Below are positions 9,100 to 20,670 of a DNA stretch of 64,000 nucleotides, one piece after another. The translations under genes were made by a program, and so were the position numbers. The DNA is from Progne subis subis. Taxonomy: Eukaryota; Chordata; Aves; Passeriformes; Hirundinidae. The stretch is taken from contig JAKJHU010000366.1 in assembly GCA_022316685.1 (NCBI GenBank), forward strand, positions 124,001 through 188,000, read 5' to 3'. The notes under the pieces are model-generated. The model saw nothing but the letters and a program-made list of their open reading frames with translations, ran no database searches and was not told where the DNA came from. Position 1 is the first letter of the stretch. Each line of letters opens with the position of its first letter.

Positions 9100-9640
9100 C
9101 ACCAGACATCTGGAGTCCCTAATAGTCTATCAAACACCAAGAGCAGCCCTGAAAATTCCTTTGTGGAGCTCCCTGTCTCGGGTCTCCCTGCCCTCCCCAG
9201 GCTGCTGAGAATCCCAGGAATCTGAAAAGCTCACCCCTTTTCCATTTTCTGTTTAGAGATGCTTGGGGTTTTGGGGTCCCAGGGTCCCTTCTCCCCTTAC
9301 TCTCTGCTTTGGGGTGCAGGGGCTCCAAGGAGTCCCCTCGGCCCCTCTCCAAGCTGTTGAAGGTCCTGCAAATTGCAGCGTTCCCCCACTCCGGGCTCCA
9401 GGGGGACACAGGGCTCTGCTCCTCCAGGCTGCCTCTGCCAGCAGCCACCACTGGGACCCCCCAATGTCACCCCAAGGGCCATTTTCCACCCAGCTTTGGA
9501 GTTCTTACTTTTCTAAACATGCCCAACCAAAAAAACCCAACCCAAGGACACCCCCAGGATATCTGAGCCAAGCTCCCTGTCTTAGGCTGGTAAGACAGGG
9601 ATCTGCTACGGAATGTAGGAGCCTCCCTTGAAATGGAAAA
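9100..9640 (-). other. Upstream region of the zinc-finger gene, related to 62090-62530
   Basis: Sequence with matches to 62090-62530 (for example ACTGGGACCCCCCAATGTC-like and CAGCTTTGGAGTTCT-like stretches). Both copies lie upstream of a zinc-finger locus, so this may be a conserved first-intron or promoter part of this gene family. No coding frame is supported. Confidence 0.45.
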
Positions 9641-9719
9641 TACAAACTCCCTCTCTTTGAATTATAATTTTGAAATTAATGGGCTTTCAAGCAAGGATAT
9701 GGCAATAGGAATATCAGTT

Positions 9720-10345
9720 CTTCAGTAGGAAAATTAAACTAAAAGTGCAGTAGTAAAAAAAGACACCACCAAAAAATCCCCAAAACATAAGTCTCAGAAT
9801 CCAACCTGACACCCGGGTAGTCAGAGTGCTGCTTGCAGTTCAATCAAATTGTGCCTGCAGTCCTCCTGGTGTGACAGAAGTGGTTTTGTTGAAGCAATGA
9901 TCTTGTAGAAGGGTGTAGTTTTCCTCTGAAGGTCCAATGGTGGTTTAGACGGGTCTGGTCTTCCTCTGGGTATCCAGTGCAAACGGGCTGCTCTTGGTGA
10001 TTTAAATCTCAGCTTATATCCAGGTGAGAATGCTTGGCTCCTCCCTCTGGGTGGAGCATCTCACAATGGGATGATGTAATTTTATCAGTCGTGCAGTGGG
10101 ACTCAATGGCCCATTACCAGAAGATAACTCCCTGGAGGGAGGATGGGTCATGGAAGAGATCAAGAACACTGCCCCATTTGATGTTTACACAGCTGTGCCA
10201 TTAAGAGAAGATCCCCCTCAGAGATATGAGGAATGAATGGGTCATGGAAGAGATAAACAACCTGCCGACCTGGTTTTAGCAGATGGTAATAGAATACATT
10301 TTTTTGGTTACATCTTGCATTGCAAGACAGGGCTTGAGGCTCCTT
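9720..10345 (+). repeat. Dispersed promoter-like repeat upstream of the zinc-finger gene
   Basis: Matches 60548-61010 over most of its length (AAATGCAGTAGTAAAA, TGCAGTCCTCCTGG, TCTCACAATGGGATGATGTA). Its distal part matches the minus-strand copies at 12255-12490 and 63770-64000. It carries the TATA block listed separately. Type and length suggest an LTR-like unit, but I cannot name the family. Confidence 0.7.
10011..10070 (-). promoter_or_regulatory. Candidate TATA promoter of the zinc-finger gene
   Basis: On the minus strand a GC/GA-rich box (CCACCCAGAGGGAGGAGCC) precedes GGATATAAGCT at 10011-10021. The same arrangement precedes the second zinc-finger locus (60781-60840). Transcription would start near 9985 and needs an intron over 9000-9640 to reach ATG 8998. 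The start site is inferred, not seen. Confidence 0.45.
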
Positions 10346-11240
10346 GCCCAGGCTCTCTCCAGAGCACGCCCAGGCCAATGCTCAGCAGAGAAAAGCCCCG
10401 TGAGCAGCCCCAGGGTGGCCGTGGGCAGGCTGGGGGCAAACAGCATGGCTGGGGCTCTGCAAGGTCCCTGGGGGAGACGGGAAGGAGCAGCAGAGCAGGG
10501 GCTGATCCATCCCCACTGCGCTGGACACCCCAGGGCAGCGTCCCAGAGCGTCCTCATGCACCTGCCAACAACATCCCCCCTCTGCAGCCCTGGCCTCTCC
10601 CCCAGCTCACACAGGTGCCGCATCCTTGCAGGCACAGACACGGCAGCACTGGCTCAGGAGCCCCTGTTTGCACTGCCCAGAGCAGGCGTCAGCACCCCCA
10701 TGGTGTTGGTGTGGGGAGATGAACCTGAGGGAGCACAAATGCCATCAGCCTCTGGGGCCAGGAAGGGCTAGGGGACAGCAGGGAAACCACTCAGGTTTGT
10801 GGTGGCCTCTGAAGTTATCCAGAAAGTTTATTCCCATGAGCTGTGAGTTTCCTGTGCCACTGCAGACGTTGTTGCTCAGAGCCAGGGTTGTCTGGCAGCC
10901 ACCCCCAAACTGCCCTTAGCATTTCCTTTGCCTCACCTTGGCTTTCTTTCCCCTTCCTGGTACAAATTTCTTAATTTTGCCCCTCCCTGTTCCCTCCCCT
11001 GCAAACAGCCCATCCCTGGTTGCCCATTCCTTTCTGGCCCCATTCCCTGTTTCAGTTCCTGAGTTGGCACCATGGGAACGTCCGCTGGGGAGCAGGATCA
11101 TCCTCCAAGTGCTTCAGGAATTGTCTGCATGCTCCTGCAGGACTGATATAATGGGTTTTGGTGCTGTGAGTAGAAGCTGAGGGACCTGGGCTGCTGGACC
11201 TTCTGAAGAGAATGTCCAAGGCTTATCTTGCAACTGCTGC
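10320..11240 (+). repeat. Duplicated block A, copy 1
   Basis: Matches the reverse complement of about 19605-20670 along its whole length. Shared parts include GGCTTGAGGCTCCTTGCCCA-like and CACCCCCATGGTGTTGGTGT. Long frames translate similarly in both copies but have no recognisable domain, no consistent ends and overlapping frames on both strands, so I treat the block as non-coding. Confidence 0.8.
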
Positions 11241-11700
11241 AAGGGTGGTTTCAGAGAATCACAGTATCAGCCAGGTTGGAAAAGACCTTGGACATCATCA
11301 AGTCCAACCTGTGCCCTGACATCGCCTTGTCTCCCCTGAGCCTCCTCTTCTCCAGGATGAACAACCCCAGCTCCCTCAGCCTCTCCTCACAGGACTTGTG
11401 TTCCAGACCCCTCACCAGCCTTCTTGCCCTTCTCTGGACACATTCCAGCTCTTCCACTTCCTTCCTAATTTAGGAGGCCCAGAACTGGACACAGCACTCG
11501 AGGTGCTGCCCAATGAATGCTGAGCACAGGTGAAGAATCGCTGCCTCGGTACTGATGGCCACATTGTCCCTGATCCAGGCCAGGAGCCATTGGCCGTCTT
11601 GGCCATGTGGGCACACTGCTGGCTCTTGTCCAGCCTGCTATCCATCTGTCCCTGCATTTCCCTTTCTGCCTGGCTGCTGTCCAGCCACTCTATCTCCAGC
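11241..11700 (-). mobile_element. CR1 LINE 3' fragment (end of ORF2 and 3' UTR)
   Basis: Minus-strand translation gives the C-terminal CR1 ORF2 signature ([29 protein letters not shown]). The 3' end lies at the left, next to block A. Confidence 0.85.
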
Positions 11701-11714
11701 CTGTCAGTTGTTTA

Positions 11715-11960
11715 TCCTGGAGAAAAGGACTCTCAAGGGAGACAAGGTAGTGTCAGGACACAGCTTGAACATGATGATGCCCAAGGTCTTTTCCAGCCTT
11801 GCTGATTCTGTGATTCTCTGAAACCACTCTTGCAGCAGTTGCAGGATGAGCCCTGGGCGTCCTCTCCAGAAGGTCCAGCAGCCCAGGTGCCTCAGCTTCT
11901 CCTCACAGCCCCAAAGCCCATCCTGTCAGTCCTCTCCAGTGCAGGGGAAACCTTGGAGAA
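11715..11960 (+). mobile_element. CR1 LINE 3' end, inverted relative to its neighbour
   Basis: Reads GGAGAAAAGGACTCTCAAGG to GATTCTGTGATTCTCTGAAA and then the AACCACTCTTGCAGCAGTTG tail. Together with 11160-11350 it forms an inverted repeat. Confidence 0.75.
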
Positions 11961-12254
11961 CTGAATAGCAGAATCAATATCATTTTAGCAGTAACCGTTT
12001 ATTGTTTACGTTAAATTCCAGTTATGGATTCTAGCACTACTGTCCACACGTACAGGTGTCTCTCAGTTGGCTAAGCCACTTGTTCACGAGGCAGGCACAC
12101 ATCCTTCAGGACTCCTCATTGGTCAAGCATCCAACATCATGTTGTGTGTCCTCTAAGTTTTGCATTGTTTGTAAACAGTTTCTCAGGCTCCTGGTTCTTA
12201 TTTTTAGCCCTGTTGTTATCTCAGTAGCCTTGAGGAATTCCTGAGAGCTCCTGG
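11961..12254. other. Unassigned spacer
   Basis: AT-rich in its first half. No coding frame, tandem repeat or clear element boundary was recognised. Confidence 0.4.
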
Positions 12255-12660
12255 GCAAGGAGCCTCAAGCCCTGCTTTTGCAATACAAGATTTATCCAAA
12301 AAGATGTATTCTATTACCATCTGTGAACACCAGCTGGGGCAGGTTAGTTTATCTCTTCCATGACCCATTCCTCATATCTCTGAGGGGGATCTTCTCTTAA
12401 TGGCCCAGCTGTGTAAAACCAAATCGGGCAGTGTTCTTTATCTCTTCCATGACCCATCCTCCCTCCAGGGAGATATCTTCTGTTAATGGGCCATTGCCAC
12501 TTTGGGAAGGGCTCTGGTGACCCACGGTTCCTGTGACCCATGCTGAGAAGTCACCTGTCCCTTTCTCTGCCCCTGGCAATGATGTGAGGTGGGACTGAAG
12601 AACATGAGGGTCTGGCCATGGTCCCATCATTGTATTTCAGCCCATCTCAGGTCATTTCTG
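12255..12660 (-). repeat. Dispersed repeat, contiguous copy
   Basis: The reverse complement joins the sequence of 7615-7760 directly to that of about 10095-10345. Shared parts include GGGTCATGGAAGAGAT (twice) and GGCTTGAGGCTCCTTGCCCA. Compared with the zinc-finger locus it looks like an unoccupied or deleted version. Confidence 0.75.
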
Positions 12661-12750
12661 GCTGGGCTGTGCCCCAGCCCACAGAGTGTGACCTCAGCCC
12701 TGACTCTGTCACAGCCGCTGTGCCTGAGCCCTGCAAAGCCTAAAGGTCAC

Positions 12751-14282
12751 TGTCATGGGTTCGCACAGTTTGGTTTTTAGTTAGGGAGGAATGTGAAGTA
12801 TTACCCTGTCAGGACCCCAGAAAGAGTTTTAGAAAGGACAAAGACCTATCAGAAGCTGGTTTGAGATACTGGCACCTGCTTTGGCCACTGAGAATGTTGA
12901 ATGTGACTTTAGGAAGTACCCATGTAAATCCCAGTTTCGTTCAGGTCAGGCCCTTTTCCTCCTGCTCAGCTGAACAGGTAACATCGAGTGGGTCCTACTG
13001 CTCCCCACACCCCACCTCCCCCTTCGGGGGGAAGCTCGCCCGAGGCCCAGCCGGACTCCATCGGCTCCCGGGGGGAGGAGAGGTTGCAGCTTAACATCAA
13101 CCACTTTGAAAAATCCTCCTCGGAGGCCCCAGAGCAGGGAGGGATCTCCCCTGATAACAACTCTGGGCCCGGTTTGGCCGAGGCTGCCCCGATTGTCACC
13201 GAGGGGTGGGCAGAGCTCTCCTCCCGCTCCCCTCCTCCGGTGTCTTCCAGACGGAGAAGAAAGAGTGGAGGGAGGAAACCAGGCTGATCTGAAATGGAGA
13301 GACTGCTGCCTGGAGCAGAAATCACATGGCCACTGCAGGCCTGGGCAGAGTTAACCCTGTCCTGGCAACATGGAGCTTCCAAGGCCTGACCCTTCCCTGA
13401 GAGAGAAAAGAAAGAGACAGAGGGGACGTAGGAAAGACGCCGCATGGAGTCAGTGGAGCAGGAGTGAAAGAACTGATAAAGATTATTAGAAGAGGGATTG
13501 AGGATGTGGACATTTTTAACCAAACTTTTCTGCTGTAAACTAGGGAGAAATGGACTGTTTCTTGTAACGTCCTAATGTTGTTTTGAGGAATGCTAATTCT
13601 AGTCAAAGTTGGGGATTGATATGATTGAGATTTAAGTGAGAATCTTAAAGCCCCTCACTCCTGGGGTAAAAGGAGGTCTCAGCCTTTGAGACCAAGATGA
13701 TTTTAGAGAGAAAGTGATTTGAAGCCCTCGGCTCTTGGGGTAAAAGGAGGTCTTCATTTCTTTTGAGATAAAGACACTTTTAGAGATAGCAGAGAATCCT
13801 TGTTTTATACTAGAAGAAGCTTTCTTAAACAGTACCCCAGATACACTGAGAGGCCCATGAGTAGCCAGGGGAAAGGCTGCCAATGGGTGGAACAGCACAA
13901 TCTGCAAAAACTCCAAGCAGTTGTAAATTTGTGACATTGAGAGCCCCAGGGCTGTTTTTGTCTTGTGGCGAATGTGTCCATAAGACTCTAGAGAGACTCC
14001 TCTCCCAAAGTGGTGAAAGATTATGTTTAAATGGTGAAACTGATTGAAAATCACAGGTTGTGTCTATGTTGTTTGTAAGAAAGTTAACAGTTTGTAAGGG
14101 AAGGGAAGAGTGTTTTGAAGTTGCATTTTGGGTTTTTTTGAGTGGGTTTTTTTTCCATCTGTTCTTAACTTTTCCATTCTTCTAGTGTATGTTAATAAAA
14201 CTGTTTACTTTTTAAGCTTGAGCCTGCTTTGTTTCTTCTGATCCTCTCCCACAAAAAGAGAGTAAACACTAAGACCACTACA
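12751..14282 (+). mobile_element. ERV-L-type solo LTR or LTR-bearing fragment
   Basis: Starts TGTCATGGGTTCGCACAG and ends ACCACTACA. Near the end is an AATAAA (about 14194) followed by CTTGAGCCTGCTTTG, a pattern I associate with avian ERV-L LTRs. About 1.5 kb is long for one LTR, so it may contain internal sequence. The middle part (13000-13260) is GC-rich; the rest is AT-rich. No coding frame is supported and no target-site duplication was found. Confidence 0.55.
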
Positions 14283-14339
14283 CTAAATTTACCAAATAAA
14301 ATTCAACAAATGTGTAGTCACTACATTAATTAGTGTTTA

Positions 14340-14425
14340 TGCCCTGTTTTAACTAAAACCATTACACCTTCCTATGGAAAAGAACTTTCCTTCTTGTCCA
14401 GGTGCCCATGGCCACAATTGGGATT
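14340..14425 (-). repeat. Single diverged unit of the 185-bp repeat
   Basis: The reverse complement resembles the monomer core (GTGGAATCCCAATTGTGGCC then ATGGGCACCTGGACAAG). It is an isolated copy away from the two arrays. Confidence 0.55.
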
Positions 14426-14744
14426 CCACCTCCAGCATTGCCTGTTGTGAGAGACTGGAGGAGATTGTTGGCTGGAAGCATTTTGTGTGTGGGGGAGGAA
14501 GGGGCAAGTCCAGCCTTGCCCTGCCCTGAAACCCCAGCACTGCCCTGCCCTGTAACCCCAATCCCCTCAGAGCCTCTATCCCAGCCCAGCAGTGTCTGCC
14601 AATCCCTGGCACACCAAAGGCAATGCTCCACAGCCACCTCTGCAGCCCCCAGCCCAGCTCCTGAGAGACCAAGTGACCCAAAGTCCCTCCTGGGGGAAGG
14701 GCCCAGGAAGACCATGGGGTATTCAAGGCTGATCACAAGGCAAG

Positions 14745-15125
14745 CACACATCTTGACCCCACCTCCTCTTGGAATTTCTGTCTGAACACAACTGGAATCC
14801 AGGAGTTGGTAGCTCTGTGGGTGCTTCTCTATATCTTATTTGTCTTTCTCTCTTTCTGTGTTGTCATCTTCAGATTCCATCCTCTTGCTAATTTGGAGTA
14901 ACTTAAAATTGAACAGGCTTAGAGTTTGCAAAGTTGAATGGGACAAGTTAATGCTTTCAGAAGTGTTTCTTGTTGATTGAATATTGTATTAAACCGTTTG
15001 CCAAAATTTCTCTGTTTTTTCTAAAGTTGTCAGTAAAGTCTGTTTTGTTGTTTTGAGCTCCTGAGAATCTCTTGTTGGTATTTCTCCAGTGCATCCAACT
15101 CAGAGTACACAAATAATTGTAATTC
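14745..15125 (+). repeat. LTR-like repeat related to 45560-46085
   Basis: Shares GGAATCCAGGAGTTGG-like, TATATTAAACTCTTTGCCAAA-like and CTTGTTGGTATTTCTCC-like stretches with the second copy. This copy lacks the SINE insertion found at 45889. Confidence 0.6.
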
Positions 15126-15339
15126 CTTTTAATGTCTAAGTGAGAGAGTTGTTTGTGGGGATGGGGGTCAGGGTTTGTGTGTCCTGCTTGGCACAGCCCA
15201 GGCAGGGCTTTCACAGCCACATTGCACACTCCATTTCCCACCTGCACCTGCTGGTGCCTCTGAGTTCTGCTTGCCCAGCCCCAGGGACGCTCCCCTTGTC
15301 TGCCCATTCCCCCACGGTCTCTGGGCAGGGATGGCCTCA

Positions 15340-15770
15340 GTGGGGGCTGCTGACAGCCTCAGACACTTGGAGGCTGCTGCTGGATTTGACTTCTCCAGAG
15401 GCTTGTTCAGCCTTCAGCTGTTCAGTGCCCCAGGGCTCATTAACATTCAGAACACCTTAAAAGGCCAAGCCTCGGGGAATAATTTCATTTAGGTTTTCAA
15501 ATTTTTGTGGTTAATTAACCGATTTCTGAAGTGTATTAAAAGTGAATATATATTTACAAAAGGCAGTGAGAAAAGATATTTTATGTCCAGTTCAAGTTTT
15601 GTTTCTGTTAATGCCTTGGTATGTGAAATCTCCAGTTGACACTGAATCCAAGTATATTCTAATGCAGTTTGAATAGATACAAAAATCAAGACCCTTTATG
15701 TCTGACAATCAATCAGACTCTGTCCTTACTCCCACCCCACCATTTCCCTCATCCAAGCCCTGGGACTCAG
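15340..15770 (+). repeat. Duplicated block C, partial copy
   Basis: Matches part of 18120-18560 and the reverse complement of 32280-32700, for example TTGTGGTTAATTA, TTCTAATGCAGTTTGAATAG and CCATTTCCCTCATCCA. Non-coding as far as can be seen. Confidence 0.7.
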
Positions 15771-17420
15771 AGCAGCCTTGTGCAAATCTGAGCTCCCTCC
15801 ACCCCAGGCTGGACCTGCAGGTTTCAGCTCCTGGGCTCCAACTCCCACCTGCTTTCCTTGGAGAAGGAACTGCCCGAGACACAGAGGGATGTTCATTTAT
15901 TGTCAGCCAACAAACCCAAGGGAAAGCACAGCTCCATCAAATGCAAAAGTCATTCTTCTCCCTGGCTCTGCCCTGCACCTGATCCCCACAGCCTGTCCTG
16001 TTTCCTTCATCCCTCCACTGCCAGGGACTTTCTGGGACAAGGGAACTCTGCTCTGGCTATGGAGGGATGTCCACATCGTGTAGCCCCTGGATGAGAACTA
16101 CAACCCATCAAGTTTGTGTCCTTTGAGGGACAAGGAACTGGTGAGACTTGGAGGCACAGGAAGGTTTCTCTACATGGCCAACATAAGAAATTTGAAGAAT
16201 ATAATTTAATAAACATCAAAACACTTCCCTCAGCTCCTTGTGACTTCCCAGCACCATCTGACCTATCCACCATCCACAAGGGATTCCCATACACAAAGGA
16301 TTTTCAACCAAGACATGAGAAGAGGTGATATATAAGATAAAAATACAACTAAGATGATGACAGAGGTGTTACAAAAACTTGTGAAAGACTGGGCAATTCC
16401 CTGAAGCTCCAAGCAAGAAGCCAGCCAAGGGAGACACATTGCACTGACAAGAGACCAGCTGCAAGAGGAAATCTGTGAGCAAAAGGAAGGACATAGATCC
16501 AGCTGCTCTACATGAAGAGATGTCCTTAGGCATGGCCATTCAAACAAGAGAGCTGGAAACACCTGAAGGAAGAGGGTCATGAAATACCAGACTGAATGTT
16601 GGTGGCAAAGATAGAAGGGAATATCAGTGTTTCTTCTCCTGCCCTCTGCAGAAGAATCCAGTATATCCAGGAAATTCTTGTTCCTGGTGGGAAAAATTTG
16701 CCACTTCTTAAAAGTACTCAAATGACCCAGATAATAAAAATCTGCTTGTATATTTTGAAATTTACAGGTATTAAAACCTATGCCCTGTTCCAGGCAGACA
16801 TCAGTTGTGTGCCCATGCACAGGCAGTGCCTCTTGTGCCCTGAGGTGCCGAGATGGGATTGGCGTCTCTCAGAGAGGAGCTGAGGGAGAGCAGAGCACCT
16901 TGCAAGCTGCAGGTCCCTGACAACCCCTGAGGGCTCCTGTCCCATAAACATCTGCTCTGCTCCAGGCTGGAACAGGGACCAGCATTGTGCCGGGATCATC
17001 AGAGAACTGAGTGTGTGCTGGAATTCAATCCCCTCCCTATCCCACAGCAGCCCTGCATTTCCCTCCTCCAGCCTTGGTCTCCAGCACAGCCACGGAGGCT
17101 CTTTGGGCTCTGGATTTTCCTGCAGCCACCAAGGGCAGCTGAGCTCTGCCTTTGGCACAGTCAGCCCTGCCCAGCCCAGGCAATGCCCAGCAATTCCTTG
17201 TGTGTGCCTGGCCTTGCTGTCAGCCCCGGCAGTGGCTGCGTGGCCCCTTTGTGCCGCGCTGGCCCAGCCATGGTGCCACAGCCCCTGTGCAGGCGCAGGG
17301 CAGGACAGGAGCATTGCGGGTGGGAACGGCCCCTGTGCCGTGGTGCCCACAGCAGCCTTGGGGCTCTGTGCCCCATGGCCTCCCTGCTGGGCAGCCTCTG
17401 CCAGCTCCTGCACAGCCCGT
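15771..17420. other. No gene recognised
   Basis: Contains long open frames on both strands, notably a hydrophobic 185-codon frame at 16263-16820 on minus. None has a recognisable domain, and the duplicated neighbours do not preserve it. No repeat boundary was assigned. Confidence 0.4.
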
Positions 17421-17424
17421 GGCA

Positions 17425-18560
17425 CCTGTGGGGCTGCACAGACAGCCCTGCCCCGGGCTCTGCCGGGCTCTGGGCCAGCAGAGAGGCCGGGCAGGGCTGG
17501 CCATGGCCGGGAACAGGCCCTGAGCCCCGCAGGAGGATGGAGCTGGGCCACAGCCAAACTGCCCCGCAAACCTGGGCTGAGCAGCCAGGGCTGGCAATGG
17601 CTGGGGACAGAGGCTGGCGCTGACAAATGTCCTGCGCCGTGTTCCTGCTCTGTCCATGCCACCAAGGGCACAGAGCAGCCTCCTCTCTGGCCCACTTTCC
17701 TGTTTTCAATGCCTTCCACAGGCACTGGCCCTGCCCCACAAGGCCTGGGCTGAGTCCTGCCCCTGCATGCTCACACAGGCTGAGATGGACACTGATGGTT
17801 TCTGTGGCAGGCTCTCTCAGCCCAGCCCAGCTCCCTCCAAGCTCTGCCAGCTGCCCTGAGCTCTCGGCAGCACCAAGGGCCTCTCCCCAGCACAGCCCAG
17901 CCGGCTCTGGCCCCACAGCTCTGCTCAGGGCAGGCTGCTCTGGGCAGGGGCCCCACGGCCTCAGCCCCTCGGAAGGGCACAGCAGCAGCTGCAGCTCAGA
18001 CAGGACTCAGCCCCAGCCATGGGGAAGGTGCTGGGCCAGGGGAAAAGGAGGCTCCCTGTGTTCCCTGCTCCCCTCTCCCTGAGGTGCTGAGAGTCATTCC
18101 TGCTCTGATGAGGATGGATCCACAGCCCCTTGTAGGTTGCTGATGAATTTTACTACTCCAGAAGCCTCTTCTTTCTTGAGCTCTTCACTTCAGGAAATCA
18201 ATGACAAAAGTTCATAAACATTTGTTCAAAACATCCGAACAAGAAAAGCCCCTGGGCTTAATTTCAGTTTTTTATACTTCTGTGGTTAATTAGATAGATT
18301 TTGGAAGTGTATTCAAAGTGAATATACTATATGGAAAACAATGCAGAGTGGACTGTTTTCTCCTGTTTTTGTTTCCAGTTTATACATTGATTTCAGCAAT
18401 ATCCAATCGATCTTGACCCCCAGCACCTTCTAATGCAATCTGAATAGATATGAAAATCAAGTCCCTTCATGGTTGACAATTAATCAGACTTTGTCCCCAT
18501 CCCCTTCTCACGCTTTCCCTCATCCATCCCCTGGCACTTCTGTGGATCAGGAACAGTGTG
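17425..18560 (+). repeat. Duplicated block C, copy on the left arm
   Basis: Matches the reverse complement of about 32290-33515 nearly end to end. Overlapping frames on both strands translate alike in the two copies but show low-complexity, GC-driven composition, so I do not call a gene. This is the outer part of the left arm of the inverted duplication. Confidence 0.8.
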
Positions 18561-18765
18561 CCCAGCAGGAGCAGGGCAGTGATTATTCCCCTGTACTCAG
18601 CACTCTTGAGGCTGCACCTCGAGTGCTGTGTCCAGTTCTGGGCCCCCATTTTGCAAAGGTCATGGAGGGGCTGGAGTGTGTCCAGAGAAGGGCAACAAGG
18701 CTGGTGAGAGGAATGGAGCACAAATCCTTTGAGGAGTGGTTGAGGGAGGAAGAGGCCATTGTGAC
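18545..18765 (+). mobile_element. CR1 LINE ORF2 C-terminal fragment
   Basis: Plus-strand translation shows [20 protein letters not shown] and EEWLRE, the CR1 ORF2 end signature. It breaks off into the 37-bp minisatellite. Confidence 0.8.
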
Positions 18766-18769
18766 ACTG

Positions 18770-18990
18770 TGGAACCAAGGAGACATTTGCTGCACTGCCA
18801 GACCTCATGGAACCAAGGATCTATTGTGACACTGCCGGGCCTTGGGGGACCAAGGCACCATTGTGACACTGTGGGGCCCAAGGATCCAAGGGACTTTGTG
18901 ACATCAAGGGGTCCCACGGAACCAAAATGATGCTGTGACACTGGGAGGCCTCATGAACTCATGGAGATCATTGTGACCATCGAGGGCCTC
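18770..18990 (-). repeat. 37-bp minisatellite, inverted copy
   Basis: Reverse complement of the CACAATGG...CCATGAGGCC...CAGTGT repeat found at 26190, 31350, 44530 and 46120. About five degenerate units. Confidence 0.75.
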
Positions 18991-19099
18991 CTGGAACTGC
19001 GGTGACTCCAAGTTGGCTGGGAGTGTTGATCTGCTGGAGGGTAGGAGAGCTGTGCACAGGGCCCTGGATAGTCTGGATCCAGGAAGCCAAATCCAACAA

Positions 19100-19620
19100 A
19101 GTCAGGTTTAACAAGTCCAGGTACTGAGTCCTGCACTTTGGCCGCAACAACACCTAAAGTGGTGCGGGGTGGGGACAGAGTGGCTGGACATCAGCCAGGC
19201 AGAAAGGGACCTGTGAGGACTGACGGAGAAAAGGCTGGACAGGAGCCAGCAGTGTGCCCAGGTGGCCAAGAAGGCCAATGGCTCCTGGCCTGGATCAGAA
19301 GCAGTGTGGCCAGCAGGACCAGGGCAGTGATTCTTCCCCTGTGCTCAGCACTGGCTGGGCAGCACCTCGAGTGCTGTGTCCAGTTCTGGGCTCCCCAGTT
19401 TAGGAAAGACATGGAGGGGCTGGAGTGTGTCCAGAGAAGGGCAACAAGGCTGGTGAGGGGTCTGGAACACAAATCCTGTGAGGAGCAGCTGAGGGAGCTG
19501 GGGATTTTTATCCTGGAGAAGAGGAGGCTCAGGGGAGACAAGAGGGTGTCAGGGCACAGGTTGGACTTGATGATCTCCAAGGTCTTTTCCAACCTTGCTG
19601 ATTCTGTGTTTCTCTGAAAC
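19100..19620 (+). mobile_element. CR1 LINE 3' fragment (ORF2 end)
   Basis: Translates to a long CR1 ORF2 C-terminus: [60 protein letters not shown]. It ends in the CTGATTCTGTGTTTCTCTGA tail at about 19618 and abuts block A copy 2. Confidence 0.88.
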
Positions 19621-20670
19621 CACCCTTGCAGCAGTTGCAGGATGAGCCCTGGGACTCCTCTGAAGAAGGTCCAGCAGCCCAGGTCCCTCAGCTTCTCCTC
19701 ACAGTCTCAAAGCCCATCCTGTCAGTCCTGCAGAGCCTCTGCAGCTCCTCCTCCTTGCCCAGAACAGGGAGCCCCACAGCCAGACACAGCAGCCCAGATG
19801 TGCCCCCCTGGCCTGTGGTGCCTCTGGCAAGGGAGCAGCATGAGGCACTGCAGGAGGCTGCAGACAATTCCTGAAGCACTTGGAGGATGATCCTGCCCCC
19901 CGAGAGATATTCCCATGGTGCCAGGAACGCAGGAAAGTAAATGGGGAGTGGGGCCAAAGAGGAAAGGGCAACCGGGGATGGGCCGTATGCAGGGGAGGGA
20001 ACAGGGGTGGGCAAGAGGAAGAAATTTTTATCAGGAAGAGTAAAGAAAGCCAAGGTGAAGCAATGAAATGCTGAGGGCAGTTTGGGGGTGGCTGCCAGGC
20101 AGCCCTGGCTCTCAGCAACAACGTCTGCAGTGGCACAGGAAACTCACAGCTCAGGGGAACAAACTTTCTGGCTAACTTCAGAGGCCACCACAAACCTGAG
20201 TGCTTTCCCTGCTGTGCCCCCCAGCCCTTCCTGGCCCCAGGGACTGATGGCATTTGTGCTCCCTCAGGTTCATCTTCCCACACCAACACCATGGGGGTGC
20301 TCACGCCTGCTCTGGGCAGTGCAAACAGGGGCTCCTGAGCCAGTGCTGCCGTGTCTGTGCCTGCAAGGATGCGGCACCTGTGTGAGCTGGGGGAGAGGCC
20401 AGGGCTGCAGAGGGGGGATGTTGTTGGCAGGGGCATGAGGACGCTCTGGGATGCTGCCCTGGGGTGTCCAGCGAAGTGGGGATGGATCAGCCCCTGCTCT
20501 GCTGCTCCTTCCCGTCTCCCCCAGGCACCTTGCAGAGCCCCAGCCATGCTGTTTGCCCCCAGCCTGCCCACGGCCAGCCTGGGGCTGCTCACGGGGCTTT
20601 TCTCTGCTGAGCATTGGCCTGGGCGTGTTCTGGAGAGAGCCTGGGCAAGGAGCCTGGAGCCCCCAGGCCC
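19605..20670 (-). repeat. Duplicated block A, copy 2
   Basis: Inverted relative to 10320-11240. It carries extra sequence around 19720-20060 that I did not align. A 297-codon frame on minus spans it but is not conserved as a unit in copy 1. Confidence 0.8.

Noticed and set aside
16263..16820. 185-codon hydrophobic minus-strand frame
   Set aside because: No signal peptide pattern, conserved motif or paralogue; considered a chance frame.
19699..20592. 297-codon minus-strand frame in block A
   Set aside because: Copy 1 of the block does not keep it as one frame, composition is Pro/Ala/Gly-driven, and it has no known domain.
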